Below are positions 1 through 11,004 of a DNA stretch of 64,000 nucleotides, piece after piece. The position numbers were made by a program, and so were the translations under genes. The notes beneath the pieces are model-generated. The model was not told the origin of the DNA. It made no database searches and worked only from the letters and a program-made list of their open reading frames with translations. The stretch's first letter is position 1. The number at the start of each line of letters is the position of its first letter. Source of the DNA: Blastomonas ursincola (GTDB lineage Bacteria; Pseudomonadota; Alphaproteobacteria; Sphingomonadales; Sphingomonadaceae); assembly GCF_013607875.1 (NCBI RefSeq), contig NZ_VDES01000002.1:265638-329637 (forward strand), written 5' to 3'.

Positions 1-745
1 GCGCACGGTCGAGCCCGGCATCGCGCTGACGCTGCCCGCGCCGATCGAATCGTTCGAGACGGTCGACGTGCAGAACATCCGCACCATCGACATTCCCGCC
101 GCAGGCACGCAGGAAAACCTGATCCTCACCGGCGACCAGAATCTCGTCGATCTCGCCTATTCGGTGCGCTGGACGATCAAGGACCCCACGCTCTACCTGT
201 TCCAGCTGGCCGACCCCGAAGCGACGATCCGCGAGGCCGCCGAAGCCGCGATGCGCGCCAGCGTCGCCGAAGTGACGCTCGACGATGCCATCGGCCCCGG
301 CCGTATCGAGGTCGAGCAGAAGGTCGAGCAGCGGATGAAGGAGCTGCTCGACAGCTACCGTTCGGGCATCCAGGTGCAGGGCGTCGCGATCAAGAAGGCC
401 GATCCGCCCGAAGCGGTGAACGAGGCGTTCAAGGCCGTGTCCGCCGCGCAGCAGGAAGCGCAGACCTATCTCAACGAGGCCCGCGCCTATGCGCAGCAGC
501 TCACCGCCGCTGCCCAGGGCGAGGCCGCCGCGTTCGACAAGGTGTACGAGGAATATCGCCTCGCGCCCGAAGTGACGCGTCGCCGCATGTATTACGAGAC
601 CATGGAGCGGGTGCTGTCCAAGCTTGACAAAACGATCATCGAACCGGGCAATGTGACCCCGTATCTGCCGCTGCCCGAGCTGCGCAAGAAGATGCAGGAG
701 AGCACAACCGTCGAAGCTCCTCGTGCGCAGGGAGGGTCGAACTGA
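1..745 (+). CDS. hflK: HflK, C-terminal part (cut by window edge)
   Basis: The reading frame is open from base 2, so this is the end of a gene that begins before the window. About 247 residues are visible. They show the SPFH/band-7 pattern: a beta-rich stretch with LTGDQN and SVRWTIKDP, then a long Ala/Glu-rich helix (AAQQEAQTYLNEARAYAQQ) and a short Pro-rich tail. HflK forms, with HflC, a large periplasm-facing ring around FtsH that restrains membrane-protein degradation. Its stop overlaps the hflC start (TGATG), so the two are translated together. The N-terminal membrane anchor is outside the window. Family assignment is firm because hflC follows directly. Confidence 0.95.
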   Translation, partial: RTVEPGIALTLPAPIESFETVDVQNIRTIDIPAAGTQENLILTGDQNLVDLAYSVRWTIKDPTLYLFQLADPEATIREAAEAAMRASVAEVTLDDAIGPGRIEVEQKVEQRMKELLDSYRSGIQVQGVAIKKADPPEAVNEAFKAVSAAQQEAQTYLNEARAYAQQLTAAAQGEAAAFDKVYEEYRLAPEVTRRRMYYETMERVLSKLDKTIIEPGNVTPYLPLPELRKKMQESTTVEAPRAQGGSN

Positions 746-1596
746 TGAACGGCCTGATGCAACGCCCCATGCTGCTGCTGGGCCTTCTCGCCCTGGTGCT
801 GATCGTCATCGCCAGCTCGGTCGCGATCGTGCCCGAAACCAAGCAGGCGGTGATCGTCCGCTTCGGTCAGCCGGTGCGTACCTTCAATGTCTATCGCGAC
901 AATGAGGAATTCGGGAAGACCGGCGCGGGCCTGATCGCCCGCATTCCGTTTGCCGAACAGATCGTATGGGTCGACAAGCGGGTGATCGCGGTCGAGATGG
1001 AGCAGCAGCAGGTGCTATCCACCGACCAGCTGCGGCTCGAGGTCGACGCCTATGCCCGCTTCCGCATCGTCGATCCCGAGCGCATGTACGTCTCGGCCGG
1101 AAGCGTCGAGCGCGTCGCGGCGGAGCTCCGCCCGATCCTGGGTTCGGCGCTGCGTAACGAGCTCGGCAAGCGCCAGTTCGCCGCCTTGCTGAGCCCCGAA
1201 CGCGGCGGCATCATGGACCGCATCCAGGCTGGGCTTGATCGCATTGCGGCGCAATACGGCGCGCAGATCGTCGACGTGCAGATCAAGCGCGCCGACCTGC
1301 CGCAGGGCACGCCGCTGCAGAGCGCGTTCCAGCGCATGCGCACCGCACGCGAGCAGGAAGCGCGCACGATCACGGCGCAGGGCCAGAAGAACGCCCAGAT
1401 CATCCGGGCCGAGGCCGATGCATCCGCATCGCGTACCTACGCCAACAGCTTCGGCAAGGATGCGTCCTTCTATGAATTCTACCGCGCGATGCAGAGCTAT
1501 GAGCGGACGTTCCTGGGAGGATCGGGCGAAACCTCGATCATCCTGTCGCCGAACAACGAATATCTGCGGGAATTTCAGGGTCGGGGGAACCGATAA
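745..1596 (+). CDS. hflC: HflC, FtsH protease modulator
   Basis: The protein has 283 residues. A single N-terminal membrane helix lies at about residues 6-27 (LLLGLLALVLIVIASSVAIV), followed by an SPFH domain with the typical VRFGQPVRT start and a helical segment with EQEARTITAQGQ. HflC pairs with HflK to form the membrane ring that encloses FtsH. The ATG overlaps the hflK stop by one base. A Do-like protease follows 145 bp downstream on the same strand, an arrangement common in Alphaproteobacteria that joins inner-membrane and periplasmic protein quality control. Confidence 0.96.
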   Translation: MNGLMQRPMLLLGLLALVLIVIASSVAIVPETKQAVIVRFGQPVRTFNVYRDNEEFGKTGAGLIARIPFAEQIVWVDKRVIAVEMEQQQVLSTDQLRLEVDAYARFRIVDPERMYVSAGSVERVAAELRPILGSALRNELGKRQFAALLSPERGGIMDRIQAGLDRIAAQYGAQIVDVQIKRADLPQGTPLQSAFQRMRTAREQEARTITAQGQKNAQIIRAEADASASRTYANSFGKDASFYEFYRAMQSYERTFLGGSGETSIILSPNNEYLREFQGRGNR

Positions 1597-1741
1597 GAGC
1601 CTGGGCGCGTGAATCCGCGCCCATCATTCAATCTGCGTTCAGGCGCGGATTGCAAACCGAATATTGCCATGGCGTGTGCCGGTTTTCCGGCGTTCTGGGG
1701 CACGCCGATGGTCGCTTCTTGTAGATGAAGAGGATTTGTAC

Positions 1742-3268
1742 GTGCGATATGCCTATGCAGTGACGTCGGCCCTTTTGCTGGGTGGCAGCGCGATCGTTCT
1801 GGCGACGGGCCAGCCGCTGGGCGCGCAGGTGGCGCAGAACGACCAGAGCGCGATGCTCGCCGCAGCCCCCCGTCCCGGCGCGCCGATGAGCTTTGCCGAT
1901 CTGACCGAGCAGTTGCAGCCCGCGGTGGTCAACATCTCGACGCGCCAGCGCGTGCGCGTGCCCAACAACCCGTTTGCCGGAACCCCGTTCGGCGGCCTTT
2001 TCGGCGCACCCGAAGGCGGTGGCGGCGGCACCCGCGAGGCGCAGTCGCTGGGATCGGGCTTCATCATCTCGGCCGATGGCTATGTCGTCACCAACAACCA
2101 CGTGATCGCCGCCGAAGGCAATGCCTCGGTCGAATCGATCACCGTGACCATGCCCGACGGCACCGAATATCCCGCCCGGCTGATCGGCCGCGATCCGCAG
2201 TCCGACCTCGCGGTGCTCAAGATCAGCGGCACCAAGCCCTTCCCGTTCGTGCGCTTCGGCGATTCGACCAAGACCCGCGTCGGCGACTGGATCATCGCGA
2301 TCGGCAACCCGTTCGGCCTCGGCGGCACGGTGACCTCGGGCATCATCTCGGCGGTCTATCGCAACACCGGCCAGGGCGGCGCCTATGACCGCTATCTGCA
2401 GACCGACGCCGCGATCAACCGCGGCAATTCGGGCGGCCCGATGTTCGACCTCAACGGCAATGTCATCGGCATCAACAACGCGATCATCTCGCCCACCGGC
2501 GGCAGCGTCGGCATCGGCTTCGCGATTCCCGCAGAGGTCGCAGCGCCCATCGTCGAGAAGCTGCGCAGCGGTTCGGCGATCGAGCGCGGCTATCTCGGCA
2601 TCGGCATCAACCCGCTGACCGATGATCTCGCCGCATCGCTCGGCCTGCCCAAGCGCCGTGGCGAATTCGTCCAGCGCGTCGAGCCGGGTGAAGCCGCCGA
2701 AAAGGCTGGCATCAAGGCGGGCGACGTGGTCGTCTCGGTCGATGGCAAGGATGTTACCCCCGACCAGACGCTGTCGTTCATCGTCGCCAACACCGCGCCG
2801 GGCAAGCGCATCCCCGTCGTCGTCATCCGCAATGGCGAGCGGCTGACGCTCAACGCCACCGTGGGCCGCCGTCCGAGCGAGGAAGAGCTCGCCGCGCAGA
2901 CCTTCAACCCCGAAGCGGCGGAAGACTTCTCCGACCAGGACGAACAGGACAGCGAAACCGCCACCCGCCAGGCGCTGGGCATGGCTGTGACCGAACTGAC
3001 CCCGCAGATCGCGCGCCAGATCGGCGTGCCGCCCGAGCTCAAGGGCGTGGTCGTCGCGGCGGTCGATCCGTCGGGCGATGCCGCTACCAAGGGCATTCGC
3101 CGGGGCGACGTGATCCTCTCGATCAACAACCGCCCGGTCGCCACCTCGGCCGAGGTCGACCGCGTGATCGCCGAGGCACGTTCGGCCAATCGCGAGGCGG
3201 TGCTGCTGCGCGTCCAGCGCCGCACCGGCCAGCCGCAGTTCCTGCCTGTGCGCCTGCGCACCAAGTAA
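1742..3268 (+). CDS. Do/DegP-like periplasmic serine protease with two PDZ domains
   Basis: I chose the GTG at 1742 because AGAGGA lies 8 bp upstream and the product then begins with a clean signal peptide (VRYAYAVTSALLLGG, cleavage near LGAQ); an upstream ATG at 1664 would add 26 charged residues. The 508-residue product has a trypsin-like domain with the triad His120 (TNNHVIA), Asp155 (SDLAVLKI) and Ser230 (NRGNSGGP). Two PDZ domains follow at about 285-375 and 415-505. A Gly-rich surface loop sits near residues 75-100. It degrades or refolds damaged envelope proteins. It could be named degP, degQ or mucD; the sequence alone does not decide. Confidence 0.93.
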   Translation: MRYAYAVTSALLLGGSAIVLATGQPLGAQVAQNDQSAMLAAAPRPGAPMSFADLTEQLQPAVVNISTRQRVRVPNNPFAGTPFGGLFGAPEGGGGGTREAQSLGSGFIISADGYVVTNNHVIAAEGNASVESITVTMPDGTEYPARLIGRDPQSDLAVLKISGTKPFPFVRFGDSTKTRVGDWIIAIGNPFGLGGTVTSGIISAVYRNTGQGGAYDRYLQTDAAINRGNSGGPMFDLNGNVIGINNAIISPTGGSVGIGFAIPAEVAAPIVEKLRSGSAIERGYLGIGINPLTDDLAASLGLPKRRGEFVQRVEPGEAAEKAGIKAGDVVVSVDGKDVTPDQTLSFIVANTAPGKRIPVVVIRNGERLTLNATVGRRPSEEELAAQTFNPEAAEDFSDQDEQDSETATRQALGMAVTELTPQIARQIGVPPELKGVVVAAVDPSGDAATKGIRRGDVILSINNRPVATSAEVDRVIAEARSANREAVLLRVQRRTGQPQFLPVRLRTK

Positions 3269-3290
3269 CGGCGGGATCGATCGTCGAACC

Positions 3291-3323
3291 AAAGGGGCGG
3301 TGCCGCAAGGTGCCGCCCTTTTT
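3291..3323 (+). terminator. Intrinsic terminator after the Do-like protease
   Basis: A GGGGCGG/CCGCCC stem with a short loop runs directly into five T residues, 22 bp after the protease stop. It would end the hflK-hflC-protease transcript. Confidence 0.8.
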
Positions 3324-3348
3324 GCGTTCGGCCTTCCTCCCCATTTCT

Positions 3349-3430
3349 CGTCACCCCCGCGAAGGGGGGGTCCCGCTTTCATATGAACCAGCGAGCGCCA
3401 AGCGTCATTCCCGCGTTCGCGGGAATGACG
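3349..3430. repeat. 82-bp two-palindrome intergenic repeat, copy A
   Basis: The element starts CGTCACCCCCGCG and ends GCGGGAATGACG, with a second palindrome TCATTCCCGCG/CGCGGGAATGA at its right end. Two other copies lie at 21378-21459 and 46036-46117 in the opposite orientation. All three are exactly 82 bp, with conserved palindromic ends and a variable middle, so they are mobile or selected units of REP/BIME type. No RAYT-type transposase gene is in the window. Confidence 0.8.
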
Positions 3431-3535
3431 ATAAAAGCCCCAACACTTCCCGTCCGCGTCAACTTGTCTTGCGCGCGACGCCTTCCTAGTGTGGCCGCGA
3501 ATGCACCGATTTCCGGGCTATGGAGGAGGATGAAG

Positions 3536-4258
<723 letters not shown>

Positions 4259-4275
4259 TTTGGCTAGCAACCAGC

Positions 4276-4312
4276 AAAGGGGCCGCGCCGGGATGCCGTC
4301 GCGGCCCTTTTT
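4276..4312. terminator. Bidirectional terminator between phbB and the ABC permease
   Basis: GGGGCCGCG pairs with CGCGGCCC and is flanked by AAA on the left and TTTTT on the right. It lies between the ends of two convergent genes and can serve both. Confidence 0.8.
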
Positions 4313-4315
4313 GCG

Positions 4316-5509
4316 TCAGTTGCGCGCGAACATCCCTGCGATCAGCCCGCGCTTGCCGCCGCCCGATTTGAGCACGTTGCGGCGGAACAGCTTTGCCCCG
4401 AAGCGGATCAGCAGCAGCACCCAGAAGGCCTGCCAGCCAAGCGCGAGCAAGTGCTGCCACAGCAGTTCCTGCTGCGCCGCGCGCGCCAGCATCGCGAAGG
4501 GCGAGCTGAACGGGAAGATCGCCGCGACCAGCTCGATCGGCTCGCCCAGCCGGGTGACCGAGAACGAGGCGAGGAAGAAGAACACCAGCTGGCCCATGGT
4601 CGCGGGCATCGACAATGTCTGTACCTCGCGCACTGTGCTCGCCATCGATCCGATGCCGAGGAACAGCGAGCCGAGAAGCAGATAGGCCATGGCGAAATAG
4701 GCGACGCCCAAAGCCAGGAAGGTGGGCCAGCCGATCGCGGGCATCGGCAATGGCGGCAGGCCATTGGCCGCGAGCAGGATCGCGACGAACGCGAGCGAGG
4801 TCCAGCAGGCAATGCCGATCATCGCCATGCCCAGCATCGCGAACAGCTTGCCGAGGAAGATCGCGTCGATCGGCACTGCCGCGGCAAGAATCTCGATGAT
4901 CTTGTTGGTCTTTTCCTCGACCAGGTTGGACAGCACCATCCCTGCGAGCAGCATGGTGAGCAGCACCAGCAGCGCTTGGCCGACCTGCGCGGTGACCAGC
5001 CGGCCCTGCTCGACCGAGCCGCTGCTTTCGGTGACCAGCCGCGTCGCGATCCGCGCCGGGGCGGCGCTATCGCCTTCGCGCGCGCGCTCGACCAGCAGTT
5101 CGAGCGGGCCTTTCCACCGCTCGACCTCGTCCTTCGTGCCGATCAGCCTCGGCTCGGCCAGGCTCCCGGTGAGCACGCCCAGATAGCGCGTATCCTCGCC
5201 CGATCTGATCACGCTGTCGGGAGCGTCGGTCTGGACCGCGACCAGCACCGGCACGCGCTGTTCGCCCAGCTGCTTTGCCAGGCTGGTGCGCGCCTTGAGC
5301 GCGGCGGCGCTGTCGGCCGCATCCATCACCAGCGCGAAGCTGTTCTTGTCGATGTCGCGCGCGACCTGCCCGCCGATGCTGCCCGCCGCGATGCCGATCG
5401 CGAGCGGGAAGATCGGGCCCAGGAGGAAGAAGAAGAACGCCTTGGAAAAGATGATCGCGGCAAAGTCGCGCCGGGCGATCACCCAGGAGGCGCGGAGCAA
5501 TTCAGGCAT
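4316..5509 (-). CDS. ABC-2 type permease (NatB-like)
   Basis: The 397-residue product has one membrane helix near residues 21-45, a soluble loop of about 130 residues, then five or six helices in the C-terminal half (for example LLVLLTMLLAGMVLSNLVEEK). This is the ABC2_membrane_3/NatB layout. The conserved LVEEKTNKIIEILAA segment is characteristic. I chose ATG 5509, which overlaps the end of the ATPase gene by 8 bp. The upstream in-frame extension lies inside the ATPase. With its ATPase it forms an exporter; Na+ or drug export is known for relatives but the substrate here is unknown. Confidence 0.88.
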   Translation of the reverse strand: MPELLRASWVIARRDFAAIIFSKAFFFFLLGPIFPLAIGIAAGSIGGQVARDIDKNSFALVMDAADSAAALKARTSLAKQLGEQRVPVLVAVQTDAPDSVIRSGEDTRYLGVLTGSLAEPRLIGTKDEVERWKGPLELLVERAREGDSAAPARIATRLVTESSGSVEQGRLVTAQVGQALLVLLTMLLAGMVLSNLVEEKTNKIIEILAAAVPIDAIFLGKLFAMLGMAMIGIACWTSLAFVAILLAANGLPPLPMPAIGWPTFLALGVAYFAMAYLLLGSLFLGIGSMASTVREVQTLSMPATMGQLVFFFLASFSVTRLGEPIELVAAIFPFSSPFAMLARAAQQELLWQHLLALGWQAFWVLLLIRFGAKLFRRNVLKSGGGKRGLIAGMFARN

Positions 5510-6446
5510 CGGCGCTCTCCTGCTGCTGGTCTTCCTCGAGCTGGCGTGCGGCATCGGCCCCGGCGATGGCGACAAAGGCATCGTGCAGCCCGGGCCGCTC
5601 GATCGACAGCGACTGGATGCCGGCCTCGCCCTCGATCAGCGCGCGCAGCAGCGGCTCGACCCCGGTCTCGGGCAAGGTGAAATGCCAGAAATGCCCCTCA
5701 GGCACCGCATCGGCGGGCAGCGCCGCGCGCCAAGGCCCGTCGAGCGCGCGCGTCTCCAGCCGCACCTGCGGGCGCAGCCGGTCGCGGGCTTCGGATACCG
5801 ATCCGGCAAAGGGCACCTTGCCGCCGGCGATGATCGCGATGCGCTCGCACAGCCGCTCGGCATGCGCGATGACGTGCGTGGAGAAGATCACGGTGACCCC
5901 GCGGGCAGCCTGGGCGCGGATCATCCGTTCGAGCTTGGCCTGGTTGAGCGCGTCGAGCCCGGAAAACGGCTCGTCGAGCACGATCAGCTCGGGATCGTGC
6001 ACCAGAGTGCCGAGCAGTTGCACCGTCTGCGCCATGCCCTTGGAGAGCGTGCGCACCTCCTTGTCCGCCGCCTTGCCCAGGCCATGCTCCTCGAGCATCG
6101 CGCGGCCGCGCTTGCGCCCCTCGGCGAGCGGCAGCCCGCGCAGCGCGCCCATGAAGGCGATGGCGTCATAGGCCTTCATCGAAGGGTAGAGCCCGCGCTC
6201 CTCGGGCAGATAGCCGACCCGCCGCGCGACATCGAGCGGATGATCGGTGCCGAGCAGGGTGCGCGTCCCCTCGTCGGGATCGACAATGCCGAGCAACATG
6301 CGCAGCGTCGTGGTCTTGCCTGCACCATTGGGGCCGAGAATGCCGAAGATGCTGCCGGCGGGAACGGTCAGGTCCACCCCGTCCACCGCGCGCTGCCGCC
6401 CGAAAATTTTGACGAGGCCATGCGCTTCGATGGCGTTGGCGGTCAC
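5502..6446 (-). CDS. ABC transporter ATPase (NatA-like)
   Basis: The 314-residue ATPase has Walker A GPNGAGKTT, signature LSKGMAQ, Walker B LIVLDEPFSGLD and a switch His (FSTHV). A C-terminal region of about 90 residues beyond the ATPase core is typical of the CcmA/NatA group (DUF4162). The start is GTG 6446, with AAGGA five bases upstream; the longer frame has no ribosome site. It powers the permease encoded directly downstream in the same operon. Confidence 0.9.
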   Translation of the reverse strand: MTANAIEAHGLVKIFGRQRAVDGVDLTVPAGSIFGILGPNGAGKTTTLRMLLGIVDPDEGTRTLLGTDHPLDVARRVGYLPEERGLYPSMKAYDAIAFMGALRGLPLAEGRKRGRAMLEEHGLGKAADKEVRTLSKGMAQTVQLLGTLVHDPELIVLDEPFSGLDALNQAKLERMIRAQAARGVTVIFSTHVIAHAERLCERIAIIAGGKVPFAGSVSEARDRLRPQVRLETRALDGPWRAALPADAVPEGHFWHFTLPETGVEPLLRALIEGEAGIQSLSIERPGLHDAFVAIAGADAARQLEEDQQQESADA

Positions 6447-6517
6447 GGGCGATCCTTGCTCAAGCGTCTCTCCGGCGGGCCGTCGCACTTGGTTGCGGCC
6501 CGCCAATCGGGTAGCGG

Positions 6518-7669
6518 ATGAGCATGGCGAGCGGCAAGCGAAACCTTGAGGCGGAAATAGCGGCGGAAGCGGCGAAGCTGGGCTTTGCCGATTGCGGCTT
6601 TGCGCCCGCGACGCTCGGCCCCGAGAATGCCGCGCGCTTCCAGCAATGGCTCGAGGGTGGATGCCATGGCGACATGCTGTGGATGGAAGGACGCGCCGAC
6701 CAGCGCGCCGAGCCGAAGGTGCTGTGGAGCGATGTGCGCTCGGTGATCATGCTAGGGATGAGCTATGCGCCGGGACGCGATCCGTTCGCGCTGGCCGAGC
6801 ATCCCGATCGCGCGCGCATCTCGGTCTATGCGCAAGGCGGCGACTATCACAAGACGGTCAAGTCCGCGCTCAAGGCGCTGGCGCGCTGGATCGTCGAGCA
6901 GGCGGATGACGTTCAAGTGAAGGTGTTCGTCGATACCGCGCCGGTGATGGAAAAGCCGCTCGCGATGGCCGCGGGCCTCGGCTGGCAGGGCAAGCATACC
7001 AACCTGGTCAGCCGCAGCCATGGCAGCTGGCTGTTCCTCGGCGCGGTCTATACCACGCTCGAGCTCGCGCCGAGCGGCGCGGGGCGCGACCGCTGCGGAT
7101 CGTGCACCGCCTGCCAGACGGTGTGCCCGACCGATGCGTTTCCGGCGCCCTATCGGCTCGATGCCCGTCGCTGCATCTCGTATCTGACGATCGAGCATGC
7201 CGGGCCGATTCCGCTCGAGCTGCGCGAAGGCATCGGCAACCATGTGTACGGCTGCGACGATTGCCTCGCGGTCTGCCCGTGGAACAAGTTCGCCGATGCC
7301 GCGCACCGCAACCGGGCCTTCCTGCCGCGCGCCGAGCTGGTTGCGCCGTCGCTCGCCGATCTGCTGGCACTCGACGATGCCGGTTTCCGCGCGCTGTTCT
7401 CGGGCTCACCGATCAAGCGCAGCGGGCGCGGGCGGATGGTACGCAATGCGGCTGTCGCGGCGGGCAATAGCGGCGATGCGGCGCTGGTCGCGCCGGTCAC
7501 CGCGCTGCTCGATGATCCCGATCCGGTGGTGCGCGGCGCGGCGGTCTGGGCACTGGGGCGGCTCGATCCGGCGCGGGCGATGGCGGAACGCGCCAACCGG
7601 GCAGCGAGCGAATCCGATCCGTCCGTGCAGGCCGAATGGCGGCTTGCCGATGCGCCTCAGCCGGTCTAG
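6518..7669 (+). CDS. queG: Epoxyqueuosine reductase
   Basis: The protein has 383 residues. It carries two 4Fe-4S motifs (CGSCTACQTVCPTDAF and CDDCLAVCPWNKF), the family's cobalamin-binding N-terminal region (FADCGFAP, GMSYAPGRDP), and HEAT-like repeats at the C terminus. It removes the epoxide oxygen in the last step of queuosine synthesis in tRNA. The HEAT extension occurs in many QueG proteins. The start lies 71 bp from the divergent ABC ATPase gene. A queuosine-precursor transporter gene is in the same window at 57202-57846. Confidence 0.95.
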   Translation: MSMASGKRNLEAEIAAEAAKLGFADCGFAPATLGPENAARFQQWLEGGCHGDMLWMEGRADQRAEPKVLWSDVRSVIMLGMSYAPGRDPFALAEHPDRARISVYAQGGDYHKTVKSALKALARWIVEQADDVQVKVFVDTAPVMEKPLAMAAGLGWQGKHTNLVSRSHGSWLFLGAVYTTLELAPSGAGRDRCGSCTACQTVCPTDAFPAPYRLDARRCISYLTIEHAGPIPLELREGIGNHVYGCDDCLAVCPWNKFADAAHRNRAFLPRAELVAPSLADLLALDDAGFRALFSGSPIKRSGRGRMVRNAAVAAGNSGDAALVAPVTALLDDPDPVVRGAAVWALGRLDPARAMAERANRAASESDPSVQAEWRLADAPQPV

Positions 7670-7683
7670 GCGCTTTGGCCATC

Positions 7684-8354
7684 ATGCGCCCGCCCTTCGA
7701 TCATGTCCGCACCTGGATCTTCGATCTGGACAACACGCTCTACCCGGCGGAGACCGACCTGTTCGCGCTGATCGACGAGCGCATGGGGCAATATGTGTCC
7801 GAGCTGATGAAGGTCGATCTGGTCGAGGCCCGGCGCATCCAGAAGGATTATTACTACCGGCACGGCACGACGCTGGCGGGTCTCATGCTCGACCATGGCG
7901 TCGATCCGCACCATTTCCTCGATTATGTGCACGATATCGACATGGGCCGCGTTTCGCCCTGCTCGATCACCGCGCAGGGCCTGTCTCGGCTGCCGGGGCG
8001 CAAGCTCATCTTCACCAATGGCGATGTAAAATATGCGTCGCGCGTGCTCGACCGGCTGGGGCTCGTGGACCAGTTCGAGGCGATCCACGACATTCACGCG
8101 ACGCAATACCGGCCCAAGCCCGATGCCGCCGCCTATGCGAGCCTGGTCGATGCGCTCGACATCGATCCGGCGTCGGCCCTGTTTGTCGACGATCTGGCGC
8201 GCAACCTCAGGCCCGCCAAGCAGCTCGGCATGACCACGGTGTGGATGAACAACGGCTCGGACGGCGGCAATCACGAGCACGATCACGACTATATCGACCA
8301 TGAAATTACCGCGCTGGGCGAGTGGCTCGCGGCGCTGACCGAGGAGACTTCTGC

Positions 8355-8358
<4 letters not shown>
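7684..8358 (+). CDS. HAD-family pyrimidine 5'-nucleotidase
   Basis: The 224-residue protein has HAD motif [10 protein letters not shown], motif II IFTNGD, a motif III lysine near YRPKPD and motif [10 protein letters not shown]. This matches the SDT1/PHM8-like pyrimidine 5'-nucleotidase subfamily (TIGR01993), which dephosphorylates UMP and CMP. ATG 7684 lies 15 bp after queG. The stop overlaps the dapD start (ATGA), so these genes are cotranslated. A His/Asp-rich stretch near the C terminus ([11 protein letters not shown]) is a family feature rather than a metal tag. Confidence 0.88.
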
Positions 8359-9197
<839 letters not shown>

Positions 9198-9265
9198 TTG
9201 GCCGGGCGGCGCATACGTCCCTCGACTTGGCCCTTTGGCTCAAGTCGAGGGACCAAAAAGCCAAG

Positions 9266-10591
9266 CTATCCCCCCAGACGCTCGAGCGCCCGATCCTTGC
9301 CGATCAGCGGCAGCAGCTCCGCCATGTCGGGGCCATGGTCCATGCCGGTGAGCGCGCGGCGCAGCGGCAGGAACAGCGTCTTGCCCTTGCGTCCGGTGCT
9401 CGCTTTCAAGGCCTCGGTCCAGTCCTTCCAGACCGTGGGGCCGAATTCAAGACCTTCCAGAACGCTGCGCGCCTCGGCCAGATAGGCAGCGTCCTCCGGC
9501 TCGGGCGCGGGCGCATCGACCGGCCCGGTGATGATCCGCCAGTAATCGCCGACCTCGCCCAGATGCGCGATATTGGGGCGAATCGCATGCCAGATCGCCT
9601 CGTCGATCTCCGGCGGGAGCTGGTCGGCGACCAGAGCATGATCGGCGCTGTGGACGAGCTGGCGGTTGATCCGCTCCAGATCCTCCTCGGCAAAGCGCGC
9701 GGGCGCGCGGCCGAAGCGCGCGAAATCGAACGTCTCGAGCAGCGCGGCGCGATCATGCAGCGGCTCGACCGGGTCCGAGGTGCCCAGCCGCGCGAGCAGC
9801 GCGACGATCGCCTGCGGCAAGATGTGCTTTGCGCGCAGCTCGCCCACGCCCAGCGAGCCGAGCCGCTTCGAGAGCTTGCCCTCCGCGCCGGTCAGCAACG
9901 CCTCGTGCGCGAAGCGCGGCGGCGTGCTGCCCAAAGCGGTGAACATCTGCAGCTGGACGGCGGTGTTCGACACATGGTCCTCGCCGCGCACGACATGCGT
10001 GATGCCCATATCGACGTCATCGATCGCGGAAGGGAGCATGTAGAGCCAGCTGCCATCGGCGCGGCGGATGACGGGATCGGATAGGCTCGTAGCCTCGAAT
10101 CTCTGGGGTCCGCGGACCAGGTCGTCCCAGGCGATGGCTTCGTCATGGTCAAGCTTGAACCGCCAGTGCGGTTTCAGCCCCTGCGCCTCCAGATCGGCGC
10201 GCTCGGCGTAGCTGAGGTTCAGCGCGGCGCGGTCGTACACCGGGGGCAGGCCGCGCCCGAGCGCGATCTTGCGCTTGAGGTCGAGCTCCTGCGCGGTCTC
10301 GTAGCACGGATAGACCCGGCCCGCGTCGCGCAGTCGCTCGAACGCCGCCTCGTACAGCGCGCTGCGCTCGGACTGGCGATATTCGGCATCGGGCGAGAGC
10401 CCCAGCCAGGCAAGATCGGCGCGGATGCCGGTGACATATTCCTCGCGGCTGCGCTCGGCATCGGTATCGTCGATGCGCAGGATGAACGTGCCGCCGGTCT
10501 TCTTCGCCCACATCCAGTTGTGCAGCGCGGTGCGGATATTGCCGATATGCAGATGCCCGGTGGGGGACGGGGCGAAACGGGTGATGGTCAT
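9266..10591 (-). CDS. gltX: Glutamyl-tRNA synthetase
   Basis: The 441-residue protein has the class I signatures RFAPSPTGHLHIGN and KLSKR. It lacks the extra zinc-binding segment of longer enzymes. Alphaproteobacteria often carry two GltX proteins with different tRNA preference; this short form may charge tRNA-Glu, tRNA-Gln, or both with Gat amidotransferase help, and the sequence does not settle this. The ATG overlaps the stop of the upstream toxin gene by one base (TAATG), so translation is coupled to the toxin-antitoxin cistrons. Confidence 0.95.
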   Translation of the reverse strand: MTITRFAPSPTGHLHIGNIRTALHNWMWAKKTGGTFILRIDDTDAERSREEYVTGIRADLAWLGLSPDAEYRQSERSALYEAAFERLRDAGRVYPCYETAQELDLKRKIALGRGLPPVYDRAALNLSYAERADLEAQGLKPHWRFKLDHDEAIAWDDLVRGPQRFEATSLSDPVIRRADGSWLYMLPSAIDDVDMGITHVVRGEDHVSNTAVQLQMFTALGSTPPRFAHEALLTGAEGKLSKRLGSLGVGELRAKHILPQAIVALLARLGTSDPVEPLHDRAALLETFDFARFGRAPARFAEEDLERINRQLVHSADHALVADQLPPEIDEAIWHAIRPNIAHLGEVGDYWRIITGPVDAPAPEPEDAAYLAEARSVLEGLEFGPTVWKDWTEALKASTGRKGKTLFLPLRRALTGMDHGPDMAELLPLIGKDRALERLGG

Positions 10592-11004
10592 TATGCAATC
10601 AATTCCAGCTTTTCGTGGCGTGCGGCCTTAGCCAGCGCCTTGTCGAGAGTCATCAACGGCGCTTCTGCCCGGATGGCAAGCTCCAGATAGGCCGCATCAT
10701 AGGCGGTCAGATCATGACGTGCCGCCAGTTCCATGCACGCCCCCCATGCATGCCGGTTCGTGCCGTCGTCCAGATGGATGCGGTAGTCGGAGAGGATGCT
10801 CAGTGCTCTTTCGAGCCTTTGGGCATCGATTCGCTTCCGGCGCAGGGCCGTACGGCCAAGGTTCAAAACCTCAAGCCGCCAGTGTTGGGGAACCAGCGCG
10901 CGCCCCTCGACCATCACAGGCATAAGTTGCGGCGGAATGTCGGGGGCTTCGTCTGGGAGGATCATCGGGCCGACGACGCTTGCGTCGATGACGCAAAGCT
11001 TCAA
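10591..11004 (-). CDS. vapC: VapC-like PIN-domain toxin
   Basis: The 137-residue protein carries the PIN-domain acidic residues: an N-terminal Asp (CVIDASV), a Glu at RLEVLN, and Asp residues at AYDAAYLELA and LDKALA. VapC toxins are Mg-dependent RNases, usually cutting tRNA or rRNA. The start overlaps the antitoxin stop (ATGA), and its own stop overlaps the gltX start. The partner is Phd/YefM-like rather than AbrB-like, so vapC is a family-level name. Activity is inferred only. Confidence 0.85.
   Translation of the reverse strand: MKLCVIDASVVGPMILPDEAPDIPPQLMPVMVEGRALVPQHWRLEVLNLGRTALRRKRIDAQRLERALSILSDYRIHLDDGTNRHAWGACMELAARHDLTAYDAAYLELAIRAEAPLMTLDKALAKAARHEKLELIA

Noticed and set aside
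1628-3382. Long minus-strand frame over the Do-like protease
   Set aside because: It is composed of His/Arg/Asp/Gly-rich text typical of GC-rich antisense frames.
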